From contig JOGW01000015.1 of the NCBI GenBank assembly GCA_000721375.1, positions 1 through 64,000 on the forward strand: 64,000 nt of DNA, in the 5' to 3' direction. The translations under genes were made by a program, and so were the position numbers. The stretch comes from Streptomyces sp. NRRL B-3428. Its GTDB lineage: Bacteria > Actinomycetota > Actinomycetes > Streptomycetales > Streptomycetaceae. This document shows positions 56,321-64,000 of the stretch, one piece after another; within the stretch, counting starts at the first letter, position 1, and the number at the start of each line of letters is the position of its first letter. The notes under the pieces are model-generated. The model did no database searches. It saw nothing but the letters and a program-made list of their open reading frames with translations, and had not been told where the DNA came from.

Positions 56321-57752
56321 GGTCGATGCCCGGGTACAGCGGGAAGGGAGTCAGCAGATCCGTGGCGCGCCGGGCGATCTCGTCCGAGATCTTCGCGTCC
56401 AGGACGTGCTGGGCCTTCGACGGGGCGCCCGACTTGGTCGTGCCCGGCTCGGCGGCCTTGAGCACGGTATCGATCAGGCCCGCGATCTCGTCCATCTCCA
56501 CCGTGCCCAGTCCACGCGTCGTGAGCGCGGGCGTGCCGATCCGGATACCGGAGGTGTACCAGGCGCCGTTCGGGTCGGCGGGGATGGCGTTGCGGTTGGT
56601 GACCACACCCGAGTCGAGGAGCGCCGACTCGGCCTGGCGGCCCGTGAGGCCGTAGGAGGAAGCGACGTCGATCAGGTTGAGGTGGTTGTCCGTGCCGCCC
56701 GTCACGAGCGTGGCGCCGCGGCGCATCAACCCTTCGGCCAGGGCACGGGAGTTGTCGACGACGCGCTGCGCGTAGTCACGGAAGGAGGGCTGACGGGCCT
56801 CGGCCAGAGCGACCGCCTTGGCCGCCATCACATGCGGAAGGGGACCGCCGAGCACCATCGGGCAGCCACGGTCGACCTGGTCCTTGAGCGAGTCGTCGCA
56901 CAGAACCATGCCGCCGCGCGGACCGCGCAGCGACTTGTGCGTGGTGGTCGTGACGATCTGCGCGTGCGGCACCGGGTCGAAGTCACCGGTGAGCACCTTG
57001 CCGGCGACGAGTCCGGCGAAGTGCGCCATGTCCACCATCAGCGTCGCGCCGACCTCGTCGGCGATCTCGCGCATGATGCGGAAGTTCACGAGACGGGGGT
57101 AGGCGGAGTAACCGGCCACGATGATCAGGGGCTTGAAGTCGCGGGCGGTCTTGCGGAGGGCTTCGTAGTCGACCAGGCCGGTGGCGGGGTCGGTGCCGTA
57201 CGACCGCTGGTCGAACATCTTTCCGCTGATGTTGGGGCGGAAGCCGTGCGTGAGGTGGCCGCCCGCGTCCAGGGACATGCCGAGCATGCGCTGGTTGCCG
57301 AAGGCCTGGCGCAGTTCGGCCCAGTCGGCGTCGGAGAGGTCGTTGACCTGGCGGGCGCCGAAGCGCTCCAGGGCGGGCACCTCCACGCGGTCGGCGAGCA
57401 CGGACCAGAAGGCGACGAGGTTGGCGTCGATTCCGGAGTGCGGCTGGGCATAGGCGTGCTGGGCGCCGAAGAGTTCACGGGCGTGTTCGGCCGCGAGGGA
57501 CTCGACGGTGTCGACATTGCGGCAGCCGGCGTAGAAGCGGCGGCCGATGGTGCCTTCGGCGTACTTGTCGCTGAACCAGTTGCCCATCGCAAGGAGCGTG
57601 GCCGGGGAGGCGTAGTTCTCGGAGGCGATCAGCTTGAGCATCTCGCGCTGGTCGGTCAGTTCCTGGCCGATGGCGTCGGCGACGCGGGGTTCGACACCGC
57701 GGATCACTTCGAGGGCGGAGTTGAACGCGGTGTTCGCGGCTGACGTGGACAT
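56313..57752 (-). CDS. glyA: Serine hydroxymethyltransferase
   Basis: A 479-aa PLP enzyme interconverting serine and glycine with tetrahydrofolate. [20 protein letters not shown] is the N-terminal signature, [14 protein letters not shown] and [20 protein letters not shown] carry the PLP lysine block ([11 protein letters not shown]), and [17 protein letters not shown] follows. Slightly long at the N-terminus and in an insertion around 100-160, as I recall for actinobacterial forms. ATG 57752 has GGAGG six bases upstream. Its leader contains a ZTP-type riboswitch, tying expression to folate/purine status. Confidence 0.96.
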   Translation of the reverse strand: MSTSAANTAFNSALEVIRGVEPRVADAIGQELTDQREMLKLIASENYASPATLLAMGNWFSDKYAEGTIGRRFYAGCRNVDTVESLAAEHARELFGAQHAYAQPHSGIDANLVAFWSVLADRVEVPALERFGARQVNDLSDADWAELRQAFGNQRMLGMSLDAGGHLTHGFRPNISGKMFDQRSYGTDPATGLVDYEALRKTARDFKPLIIVAGYSAYPRLVNFRIMREIADEVGATLMVDMAHFAGLVAGKVLTGDFDPVPHAQIVTTTTHKSLRGPRGGMVLCDDSLKDQVDRGCPMVLGGPLPHVMAAKAVALAEARQPSFRDYAQRVVDNSRALAEGLMRRGATLVTGGTDNHLNLIDVASSYGLTGRQAESALLDSGVVTNRNAIPADPNGAWYTSGIRIGTPALTTRGLGTVEMDEIAGLIDTVLKAAEPGTTKSGAPSKAQHVLDAKISDEIARRATDLLTPFPLYPGIDLS

Positions 57753-57784
57753 AGGACCTCCGGACGGTGATGACGTTCACGGTT

Positions 57785-57863
57785 CGGCCCAGGCGCACGG
57801 CACACAGTTCATGAGCCGCTCCCCGATGGTTGACCCCATCTCAGCGCGCCAGTCACGGCTCAC
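57785..57863 (-). promoter_or_regulatory. ZTP (pfl-motif) riboswitch in the glyA leader
   Basis: Read on the minus strand, 57863-57847 gives GTGAGCCGTGACTGGCG and 57840-57813 the stem GATGG...CCATC then GGGGAGCGGCTC. Next, 57801-57785 gives GCCGTGCGCCTGGGCCG. Helix P1 is GAGCCG (57861-57856) with CGGCTC (57818-57813); P2 is GATGG/CCATC. The conserved GTGACTGGCG, GGGGAGCG and CGCCTGGGC elements match the pfl/ZTP class, which senses Z nucleotides during folate shortage and activates one-carbon genes. TAAGGT (revcomp of 57869-57874) is a likely -10 placing the start at the riboswitch 5' end. The switch ends about 33 bp before the glyA ATG. Confidence 0.93.
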
Positions 57864-57974
57864 AAGTCACCTTAGCGGCAGGTGTCCGGGCGAGGTTTCC
57901 CTGTCCGCGATGCGAGCGACGATAGGAACGTGGGCAACACCCCAGCCCCGGCCGCACGATTGAACGGAGACCCC

Positions 57975-59246
57975 GTGTCGATGACGGAAAGCCGTACGGA
58001 TGCGCTGATCGCGTCCGCGGACGCGCACAGTGCGCACAACTACCACCCTCTGCCCGTCGTGGTCGCCACTGCCGAGGGCGCCTGGATGACGGATGTGGAG
58101 GGCCGGCGCTATCTGGACATGCTGGCCGGGTACTCGGCGCTGAACTTCGGCCACGGCAACCGGCGGCTGATCGACGCGGCGAAGGCGCAGCTGGAGCGGG
58201 TCACGCTGACCTCGCGGGCGTTCCACCACGACCGGTTCGCCGAGTTCTGCACGCGGCTCGCCGCGCTGTGCGGCATGGAGATGGTGCTGCCGATGAACAC
58301 GGGCGCGGAGGCCGTGGAGACGGCGGTCAAGACCGCCCGCAAGTGGGGCTACAGGGTCAAGGGTGTGGCAGACGGTCAGGCGAAGATCGTGGTCGCCTCC
58401 GACAACTTCCACGGCCGTACGACGACCATCGTCAGCTTCTCCACCGACCCGGAGGCGCGGGCGGACTTCGGGCCCTACACGCCCGGGTTCGAGATCGTTC
58501 CGTACGGGGATCTCGACGCTCTGCGCGCGGCCGTCACCGACGAGACCGTGGCCGTGCTGCTTGAGCCGATCCAGGGCGAGGCCGGTGTGCTCGTACCGCC
58601 GGCGGGCTATCTCGCGGGGGTGCGCGAGCTGACGCGCGAGCGGAACGTGCTGTTCATCGCCGACGAGATCCAGTCGGGCCTCGGGCGTACGGGCAGGACC
58701 TTCGCGTGTGAGCACGAGGACGTCGTGCCGGACATGTACATCCTCGGCAAGGCGCTCGGCGGCGGTGTGGTCCCCGTGTCGGCGGTCGTGTCGTCGAAGG
58801 CGGTGCTCGGGGTGTTCCGGCCCGGCGAGCACGGTTCGACCTTCGGCGGAAACCCCCTCGCATGCGCGGTGGCGCTCGAAGTGATCGCGATGCTGGAGAC
58901 CGGTGAGTACCAGCAGAGGGCAACGGAGCTGGGCGACCATCTGCACCACGAGCTGGGCCTGCTGGTCGGCTCGGGGGCCGTGCGCGCCGTGCGCGGGCGC
59001 GGTCTGTGGGCCGGCGTGGACATCGACCCCTCGTACGGGACGGGGCGGGAGATCTCCGAGAAGTTGATGGACCGTGGCGTCCTGGTCAAGGACACCCATG
59101 GTTCGACGATCCGGATCGCGCCGCCGCTGGTGATCTCCAAGGAGGATCTGGACTGGGGGCTCGACCAGTTGCGCGAGGTCCTGGCCACAGCCGAGGGCTC
59201 CGACGCCTCGGACGGCTCCGACCGCTCCCAGAGCTCCGGGGGCTGA
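57975..59246 (+). CDS. rocD: Ornithine--oxo-acid transaminase
   Basis: A 423-aa class III PLP aminotransferase. HNYHPLPVVVATAEGAWMTD and NTGAEAVETAVKTARKWGYR are typical of ornithine aminotransferases; LFIADEIQSGLGRTGRTFAC precedes the PLP Lys in YILGKALGGGVVPVSAV. It converts ornithine and 2-oxoglutarate to glutamate semialdehyde and glutamate. GTG 57975 has GGAG six bases upstream; ATG 57981 is an alternative. The tail has a Ser/Asp/Gly run. No argI neighbour. A strong terminator follows. Confidence 0.93.
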   Translation: MSMTESRTDALIASADAHSAHNYHPLPVVVATAEGAWMTDVEGRRYLDMLAGYSALNFGHGNRRLIDAAKAQLERVTLTSRAFHHDRFAEFCTRLAALCGMEMVLPMNTGAEAVETAVKTARKWGYRVKGVADGQAKIVVASDNFHGRTTTIVSFSTDPEARADFGPYTPGFEIVPYGDLDALRAAVTDETVAVLLEPIQGEAGVLVPPAGYLAGVRELTRERNVLFIADEIQSGLGRTGRTFACEHEDVVPDMYILGKALGGGVVPVSAVVSSKAVLGVFRPGEHGSTFGGNPLACAVALEVIAMLETGEYQQRATELGDHLHHELGLLVGSGAVRAVRGRGLWAGVDIDPSYGTGREISEKLMDRGVLVKDTHGSTIRIAPPLVISKEDLDWGLDQLREVLATAEGSDASDGSDRSQSSGG

Positions 59247-59254
59247 CGGCGGCG

Positions 59255-59315
59255 ACCGGTGCGGCGGGAGTGCGGAGCGATGCTTCCGCCTGAGCGATGC
59301 TCCCGCCGCACCGGT
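59255..59315 (+). terminator. Terminator after rocD with nested repeats
   Basis: ACCGGTGCGGCGGGAG (59255-59270) and CTCCCGCCGCACCGGT (59300-59315) form a perfect 16-bp stem. The loop contains an inner small stem and a twofold GAGCGATGCT-CCGCC sequence. Confidence 0.9.
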
Positions 59316-59344
59316 GAGGGGTCTTGTCCCCGTAGAGTCATTTC

Positions 59345-60205
59345 GTGCTCATTGGGATGATTTGCGCCCTCGCGTCCGCGGTCTGCTTCGGCGCCGCCTC
59401 CGTACTGCAGGCCGTCGCCACCCGGGCCATCGCGCCCGGCACCGGCTCCGGGGTGGATCCGGGGCTGCTGATGCGCGTGCTGAAGCAGTGGCGTTATCTG
59501 GCGGGGCTCGGCCTTGACGGGCTCGGTTTCGTGCTGCAGATCGTGGCGCTGCGGCATATTCCGATCTACGCGGTGGGGGCGGCCCTCGCCGGCTCGCTGG
59601 CCGTGACCGCGCTGATCGCCACGCGCATGCTGGACATCCGGCTCAGCAGGGCGGAGTGGACGGCGATCGTGGTGGTGTGCGCGGGACTTGCCATGGTGGG
59701 GCTCGCGGCGGGGGCGGAGGGTGAGAGGTCCGGTTCGGATGCGCTGAAGTGGGCGCTGCTCGTGGCGTCCGTGGTGATGGTGCTGCTGGGAGCGGCGGGC
59801 GGGCGGCTCCCGGACAAGGCGCGCGCCCTGGTGCTCGGTCTGATGGCGGGCCTCGGGTTCGGCGTGGTGCAGGTGGCGGTGCGGCTGATCGACGAGATCA
59901 GCGTCGGGGAACTCCTGACCAACCCCGCCACGTACGCCCTCCTGATCGGCGGTGGCGGCGCGTTCCTGCTGCTGACGTCGGCGCTGCAGCGGGGTTCGGT
60001 GCCGACGGCCACGGCCGGGCTCGTACTCGGCGAGACGATCGCGCCCTCGCTGGTGGGGGTCATCTGGCTGGGGGACGAGACCCGGGCGGGATTCGCGTGG
60101 CTGGCGGTGCTCGGGTTCGCGGTGGCGGTCGCGGGGGCGCTGGCGCTGGCCCGGTTCGGCGAGGCGCCGGTGGAGGAGACCGCGCAGGGCGGCACACCGG
60201 CCTAG
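59345..60205 (+). CDS. DMT-superfamily (EamA-like) exporter
   Basis: A 286-aa protein with about ten helices in two repeats: VLIGMICALASAVCFGAASV and later ALLVASVVMVLLGAAGG, GLVLGETIAPSLVGVIWLGD. The layout is that of drug/metabolite transporters; substrate unknown. GTG 59345 follows TAGAGT (59333-59338) by six bases without a ribosome site, so a leaderless transcript is likely. Its end is seven bases from the convergent MocR gene. Confidence 0.85.
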   Translation: MLIGMICALASAVCFGAASVLQAVATRAIAPGTGSGVDPGLLMRVLKQWRYLAGLGLDGLGFVLQIVALRHIPIYAVGAALAGSLAVTALIATRMLDIRLSRAEWTAIVVVCAGLAMVGLAAGAEGERSGSDALKWALLVASVVMVLLGAAGGRLPDKARALVLGLMAGLGFGVVQVAVRLIDEISVGELLTNPATYALLIGGGGAFLLLTSALQRGSVPTATAGLVLGETIAPSLVGVIWLGDETRAGFAWLAVLGFAVAVAGALALARFGEAPVEETAQGGTPA

Positions 60206-60212
60206 AGACGCC

Positions 60213-61691
60213 CTATCCCACCACCCCGCACAGCACCTCCAGCGCTCCCGCCCACGCATGGTCGGGCGGTGTTCCGTAGCCCACCACCAGGCCGTCCCTG
60301 CGCGGGACGCTCGCCTGCGGGTGGCGGAAGAAGCCCAGGCCCTGGACCCGGACCCCGTGCCATGCGGCCGCGCGGATCACCGACTGCTCCGTGCCCGCGG
60401 GCAGTTCGAGCACCGCGTGCAGGCCGGCCGCCATGCCGCTGATCTCGACGTGGGGGGCGCGGTCGGCGAGGGCGGCGACGAGTTCGTCGCGACGGCGGCG
60501 GTACTTCAGGCGCATGCCGCGTACGTGACGGTCGTACGCACCCGAGGTGAGGAAGTCCGCGAGCGTGAGCTGGTCGAGCACCCCGCACTGCCAGTCCGAG
60601 ATGCCCTTGGCCGCCGACACCTCCGCAGCGAGGTCCGCGGGAAGGACCAGCCAGCCGAGGCGGAGCCCTGGAGCAAGGGACTTGCTGGTGGTGCCGCAGT
60701 AGACGACACGGTCGGGGTCGAGGCTCTGCAGCGCTCCGACGGCCTGGCGGTCGTAGCGGAACTCGCCGTCGTAGTCGTCCTCGAGGATCACCCCGCCCGT
60801 GCTCCGCGCCCAGTCGACGGCCTGGGCGCGGCGTGCGGACGCCAGGGGGTTGCCGATCGGGAACTGGTGGGCGGGGGTGACGAGGAGTGCGCCGATACCG
60901 CCCAACTCGTCGGTGCGGGTGCCGAGTTCGTCCATGGGCAGGGGCGGGACGGCCAGGCCCTCGTCGGTGAGGCAGCGCCAGTGGTGGGCCAGGCCGTACG
61001 ACTCCACCGCCACCGACTCGGCGCCCCGGGCCCGCAGTACGCGGGCGAGCAGCTTCAGACCGCCGACGAAGCCGGCGGTGATGACGATCCGGTCCGGCTC
61101 GGCGTAGACGCCCCGGGCGCGCGCGAGGTAGTCGGCGAGGGCGGTGCGCAGTTCGAGGCGGCCTCTCGGGTCGCCGTAGTCGAAGGCGTCGTTGGGTGCG
61201 TTCAGGAGGGACCGGCGGGCCGCCTTGGCCCATTCCGTACGGGGGAAGGAGCTGGCGTCGGGTGAGCCGGGGTGCAGGGAGTACTTGACGTTGGCGGCGC
61301 GGCGCAGGGCGGGGCGCGGGGTCTTCGGGGCGGGGACCTTGCGGGGTGCGACACGGGTGCCGGAGCCCTGCTGGGCGGTGAGCCAGCCCTCGGCGACGAG
61401 GTCGGCGTAGGCGTCGGCGACCGTGTTGCGGGCGATAGCGAGGTCGGTCGCGAGGGAACGGGAGGAGGGGAGGCGGGTGCCGGGGGTGAGTCTGCCGGTG
61501 CGTACGGCTTCGCGGAGGGCGTCGGTGAGGCCCTTGCGTACGCCGGAGCGGCCGAGGTCGATGTGGAGATCCACGCCCAGGACGGTGGGGAGGTCCCCCT
61601 TCCCCGAACCGGGTGCGCTCGGGTCGTGGCCCTTGGCCGTGGCTGAGGTGTCACGCTCGCCGGCCTCTGAATTGGCCCAGGAATCCACCAT
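60213..61691 (-). CDS. MocR/PdxR-type GntR regulator fused to aminotransferase domain
   Basis: A 492-aa regulator. The winged helix (about 45-115) includes LTDALREAVRTGRLTPGTRL, PSSRSLATDLAIARNTVADA and YADLVAEGWLTAQQGSGTRV. A fold-type I aminotransferase domain follows (DYGDPRGRLELRTALADYLA, PAHQFPIGNPLASARRAQAV, ILEDDYDGEFRYDR, TSKSLAPGLRLGW with the PLP Lys). Such proteins sense PLP or amino-compound adducts. ATG 61691 follows a TATGGT box and lacks a close ribosome site. Divergent from the AhpD-like gene (47 bp), its likely target. Confidence 0.92.
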   Translation of the reverse strand: MVDSWANSEAGERDTSATAKGHDPSAPGSGKGDLPTVLGVDLHIDLGRSGVRKGLTDALREAVRTGRLTPGTRLPSSRSLATDLAIARNTVADAYADLVAEGWLTAQQGSGTRVAPRKVPAPKTPRPALRRAANVKYSLHPGSPDASSFPRTEWAKAARRSLLNAPNDAFDYGDPRGRLELRTALADYLARARGVYAEPDRIVITAGFVGGLKLLARVLRARGAESVAVESYGLAHHWRCLTDEGLAVPPLPMDELGTRTDELGGIGALLVTPAHQFPIGNPLASARRAQAVDWARSTGGVILEDDYDGEFRYDRQAVGALQSLDPDRVVYCGTTSKSLAPGLRLGWLVLPADLAAEVSAAKGISDWQCGVLDQLTLADFLTSGAYDRHVRGMRLKYRRRRDELVAALADRAPHVEISGMAAGLHAVLELPAGTEQSVIRAAAWHGVRVQGLGFFRHPQASVPRRDGLVVGYGTPPDHAWAGALEVLCGVVG

Positions 61692-61738
61692 GGAAATGGA
61701 CCATACTCCTCGGGCCACCGCTGCGTACCTTTAGGGAC

Positions 61739-62221
61739 ATGAGCACTGAATACGCACCCGAGCACACGCCCCGCCTCAACATCGGGCAGCACATGCCCGA
61801 CTTCTACAAGGCCATGGTCAAGGTCGACGGCGCCTCTCGCAGCGGGCTCGACCCGGTGATCGCCGAGCTGGTGAAGATCCGCTCGTCGCAGCTGAACCAC
61901 TGTGCGTTCTGCCTGGACATGCACACCAAGGACGCGCTCGCGATGGGTGAGACCCCGGAGCGGATCTTCCAGCTGAGCGCGTGGGAGGAGTCGCGGCACT
62001 TCTACACCGAGAAGGAGGCGGCGGCGATCGAGCTCGCCGAGGCCGTCACGGTCCTCACGGAGGGCTTCGTACCGGACGAGGTGTGGGCCCGTGCGGCGAA
62101 GCACTTCGACGAGGCCGAGCTGTCGGCGCTGCTCGCGGTGATCGTGACGATCAACGCGTGGAACCGGATCGCGGTGTCCACCCGGATGGTCCCGGGCCAC
62201 TACACCCCCGGCTCCCACTGA
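61739..62221 (+). CDS. Carboxymuconolactone decarboxylase / AhpD-like protein
   Basis: A 160-aa protein. IAELVKIRSSQLNHCAFCLDMH has the AhpD-type C-x2-C-x3-H (CAFCLDMH), a peroxidase-associated redox motif. The C-terminal LSALLAVIVTINAWNRIAVS is the family helix. It could serve in alkyl hydroperoxide defence or as a general thiol redox protein. ATG 61739 is eight bases after a TACCTT box, no ribosome site, so perhaps leaderless. Pair with the divergent MocR-type regulator is common in actinobacteria as I recall. Confidence 0.9.
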   Translation: MSTEYAPEHTPRLNIGQHMPDFYKAMVKVDGASRSGLDPVIAELVKIRSSQLNHCAFCLDMHTKDALAMGETPERIFQLSAWEESRHFYTEKEAAAIELAEAVTVLTEGFVPDEVWARAAKHFDEAELSALLAVIVTINAWNRIAVSTRMVPGHYTPGSH

Positions 62222-62263
62222 AGTCTTTGTTACGGGTGGGGGTTCTGTGACTGTCCGAGGTCC

Positions 62264-62298
62264 CACCCCGCGGGGGGTGCTGCGCCGCTCCGCGGCGC
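62264..62298. terminator. Double hairpin between convergent genes
   Basis: CACCCC-GCGG-GGGGTG (62264-62279) is followed by GCGCCGC-TCC-GCGGCGC (62282-62298). They sit in a 193-bp convergent gap (AhpD-like stop 62221, LuxR-type stop 62415) and could terminate both strands. Beyond this the gap holds only C/T-rich runs. Confidence 0.7.
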
Positions 62299-62414
62299 TG
62301 GGGGTGGGCGGCGAGCTGACGCCCCACCCGACTCTCTGCTGGCCTCCCCCACCACCCTCCCCACCCACCCCACGCCGGGCGCCCCCAACAGGCTCCCGGC
62401 GTACACGTGTTCCC

Positions 62415-63368
62415 TCAGAGCCAGCCGTGTTCCCGGGCCAGCAATGCCGCCTGGAAGCGGTTGGTCGCGCCCAGGCGGACCATCAGGGAGGCCACGTACT
62501 TGCGGTACGTGCGGATGGAGATGCCCAGTTCGCGGGCGCCGCTCTCGTCCTTGTCCGCGGTGTACATCGTCTGCAGGACCTTGCGCTCCAGCACGCTCGG
62601 CAGCTCGTTGTCGGGGGTCGGCAGCTGCTTGGCCGCGGCCCACATGCGCTCGAAGAGGGCGACCAGAGTGGCCACGAGACCGGGCTCACGCGTGAGCAGG
62701 GCGCCCTTGGAGGTGTCGGACGGGTCCACCGGAGTGAGCGCCGCCAGCCGGTCACAGATGATCATGCGCTCGAGCGGCTCGTACGAGATCCGGATCTCCG
62801 CGCCCATCGCGGACAGTTCGCGCAGATAGGCCAGCGTGGTCGGACACTCCAGCGCGGGCGATGCCATCAGCGTGCGCATCCGCACCCCCCTGCGCAGCAC
62901 GCGGAAGTCCAGCGGCCGCGAGAAGGTGACGGACTCCGGGGAGAGCAGACCCACGGGGTTGGTGGTCAGGTTCTCCGTGCGGGTGAAGAAGGTCAGCTCG
63001 TCGATGACGGCGCGTACCGCCTCCATGCCCACGATCTGCTGCACCGCGGGCGCGTCCTCCGCCACCGTGCTCATCACGGCCGCCTCGCGCTCCTTGAGCA
63101 GCGAGTCGACGATGCCGTCGGCCTGCACCAGCTGGTCCAACTGCTCGTGCAGTCTGGCCAGTTGGGCCTGTATGAGTCCCTCGACCGCCCGCGCGGGTGC
63201 CACTGGGTGCAGGACACCGGACGGGGTACGGGTGGCGAGCCCCAGAGCGGTCAGCCGGTCGGAGTGTTCGCACTCCTGTCCGGCGGCGGTGCCCTGGCGC
63301 AGCAGCCGGCGGTAGGAGCTCTCTTCGTCTCCGGTCACTCCCAGGAATTCCAGGCTTGGCGTGGCCAC
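62415..63368 (-). CDS. LuxR-type transcriptional regulator with TrmB-like N-terminus
   Basis: A 317-aa regulator. The N-terminal 60 residues (FLGVTGDEESSYRRLLRQGT, LTALGLATRTPSGVL) look like a TrmB/LuxR-associated winged helix. A helical segment (AQLARLHEQLDQLVQADGIV) and a middle sensor-like domain (about 120-250) follow. The C-terminal HTH has SVLERKVLQTMYTADKDESG and ISIRTYRKYVASLMVRLGAT. This class is abundant in streptomycetes and often adjoins small exported peptides. The start is GTG 63368 with GGGGGGA upstream; frame opens at 63380. Divergent from a secreted peptide gene across 275 bp. Confidence 0.87.
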   Translation of the reverse strand: MATPSLEFLGVTGDEESSYRRLLRQGTAAGQECEHSDRLTALGLATRTPSGVLHPVAPARAVEGLIQAQLARLHEQLDQLVQADGIVDSLLKEREAAVMSTVAEDAPAVQQIVGMEAVRAVIDELTFFTRTENLTTNPVGLLSPESVTFSRPLDFRVLRRGVRMRTLMASPALECPTTLAYLRELSAMGAEIRISYEPLERMIICDRLAALTPVDPSDTSKGALLTREPGLVATLVALFERMWAAAKQLPTPDNELPSVLERKVLQTMYTADKDESGARELGISIRTYRKYVASLMVRLGATNRFQAALLAREHGWL

Positions 63369-63643
63369 AGTTCCCCCCACATACGTGTGACGCGCACTGA
63401 TCGAGTGCGTCGCCGAGTGTCAGCTCCGGGTGACTGTATGCGCTCGCCGGGCGTGCAGGAAGCGGCAGCCGACGCACGCAACATCCTGCACACAAAGGGC
63501 CTCCTACCAGGGCCTCCGAGACGGCAGAGTCCTCCTTGCAAGCAAACGGGGCCGCCACAGCCGGGGCGGCACCACAAGGTGAGAACCACCACCCAACCAA
63601 GGTGAAATCCACCTCCCTACGCCGACACTTGGGGGACTTCGTC
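63369..63643. other. 275-bp divergent regulatory region between LuxR-type and peptide genes
   Basis: Contains a hairpin GCCGCC-N8-GGCGGC (63551-63570) and an AC-rich stretch (about 63571-63615) with several ACCAC/AACCA-type motifs. I see no gene; an open frame in phase with the peptide gene exists from 63536 but has atypical codons. Confidence 0.6.
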
Positions 63644-63838
63644 ATGAGCATCACCACCGAGGTACGCAGCATCTTCGTCCGCAAGGCCGCCGCCGCCGTC
63701 ACCGCGCTGGCCGCCGGTCTGCTCGTCATCACCGTCCAGGCGCCGGCGCAGGCCGCCACCACGCCCGCCTCGGACCAGACCGTCGTGACCCCGCTGACCA
63801 ACGACTGGGGCACGCCCACTCCCCTCCCGGGGAACTGA
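63644..63838 (+). CDS. Small secreted peptide precursor (64 aa)
   Basis: ATG 63644 with GGGGGA eight bases upstream. A basic N-region (MSITTEVRSIFVRKAAAA) and hydrophobic core (VTALAAGLLVITV) end in an AQA signal-peptidase site. The mature part is about 27 residues, ATTPASDQTVVTPLTNDWG-type with a Pro-rich end and no Cys. Such size and a divergent LuxR-type regulator suggest an exported signalling or surface peptide; this is inference. The next gene starts 33 bp later with its own GGAGGG site. Confidence 0.72.
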   Translation: MSITTEVRSIFVRKAAAAVTALAAGLLVITVQAPAQAATTPASDQTVVTPLTNDWGTPTPLPGN

Positions 63839-63871
63839 CAGCCCACGCACTCGCCCAAGGAGGGCATCGCC

Positions 63872-64000
63872 ATGCCCGTGGAACACGCCGTACGGATCGA
63901 CGGTCCGCCGACCGCCGCACCGGAGCTCGCCGCGATCCGAGTGATCGCACAGCTGCCCCGGGGCTGGAAGGCCACGCTGACCAGCGCCGCCGATCTGTCG
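63872..64000 (+). CDS. Unidentified gene, 3' cut by window edge
   Basis: ATG 63872 with AAGGAGGG seven bases upstream opens a frame that is still open at 64000. The visible 43 residues (MPVEHAVRIDGPPTAAPELA, then IRVIAQLPRGWKATLTSAAD) have no recognisable domain. Codon use is typical. Its position behind the secreted peptide suggests co-transcription and perhaps involvement in processing or response. Confidence 0.7.
   Translation, partial: MPVEHAVRIDGPPTAAPELAAIRVIAQLPRGWKATLTSAADLS

Noticed and set aside
57753..57863. Glycine riboswitch in front of glyA
   Set aside because: The elements GTGACTGGCG, GGGGAGCG and CGCCTGGGC fit the ZTP class; tandem glycine aptamer features are absent.
1..64000. 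Insertion sequences, prophage or tRNA genes
   Set aside because: I saw no transposase, integrase or phage structural motif and no cloverleaf; gene content looks like core chromosome.

Overview
The window is a stretch of very GC-rich actinobacterial chromosome, almost certainly from a Streptomyces. The signs are strong G/C bias at third codon positions, frequent GTG starts and 4-base ATGA/GTGA gene overlaps, several ECF sigma/anti-sigma pairs, a SARP-type regulator, and housekeeping genes (sdhCDAB, trpS, glyA, rocD) in an order I recall from the SCO483x-SCO488x part of the S. coelicolor core, read in the opposite direction. I see no rRNA, tRNA, transposase, integrase, prophage or CRISPR array.

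Layout. 1-2.7 kb: end of a cell-surface glycan locus (glycosyltransferase-like end, a frame-disrupted polysialyltransferase-like gene, a membrane acyltransferase). 2.8-6.7 kb: a TetR repressor divergent from an FAD monooxygenase with three matching operator palindromes, a LysE-type exporter, and a lipoprotein L,D-transpeptidase. 7-18 kb: a mostly minus-strand block holding two paralogous ECF sigma/anti-sigma pairs, small conserved proteins, an SMI1/KNR4 protein, a second L,D-transpeptidase, a lipoprotein and a DUF4241 protein. 18-22.8 kb: a SARP regulator fused to an ABATE/CGNR zinc-finger module, a DUF4328 membrane protein, a secreted GH20 hexosaminidase and a degenerate OHCU-decarboxylase-like gene. 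22.9-26.4 kb: the sdhCDAB operon closed by a strong terminator.

26.5-42 kb: a VOC protein, a membrane beta-propeller protein, a TetR-controlled operon with a DCC thiol-oxidoreductase-like protein, twin tiny membrane proteins, DUF4132, a divergent MarR/MFS pair, an MMPL transporter with an extra beta domain, an OmpR-type two-component system and a methyltransferase. 42-51.4 kb: an anti-sigma-type ATPase, a membrane metallophosphoesterase, a D,D-carboxypeptidase, a BrkB-type protein, then a set for decaprenylphosphoryl-pentose metabolism (GtrA-like, UbiA-type phosphoribosyltransferase, PAP2 phosphatase, DprE1, DprE2).

51.3-64 kb: a 2H phosphoesterase, trpS, a third ECF sigma/anti-sigma pair followed by two secreted, C-terminally anchored proteins, glyA under a ZTP-type riboswitch, rocD, a DMT exporter, a MocR/AhpD-like divergent pair, and a LuxR-type regulator divergent from a small secreted peptide and a truncated gene at the right edge.

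The main window-wide oddity is that five of the six convergent intergenic gaps of 45 bp or more are filled with short tandem repeats of unrelated sequence whose units contain the stop codon of one or both genes. Other points of interest are the paired cysteine module shared by two anti-sigma-like proteins, the phased 11-bp boxes in front of the SARP-CGNR gene, a 35-bp duplication that split a gene overlap and created a 12-residue minicistron, and the peptide/LuxR pair at the right edge.
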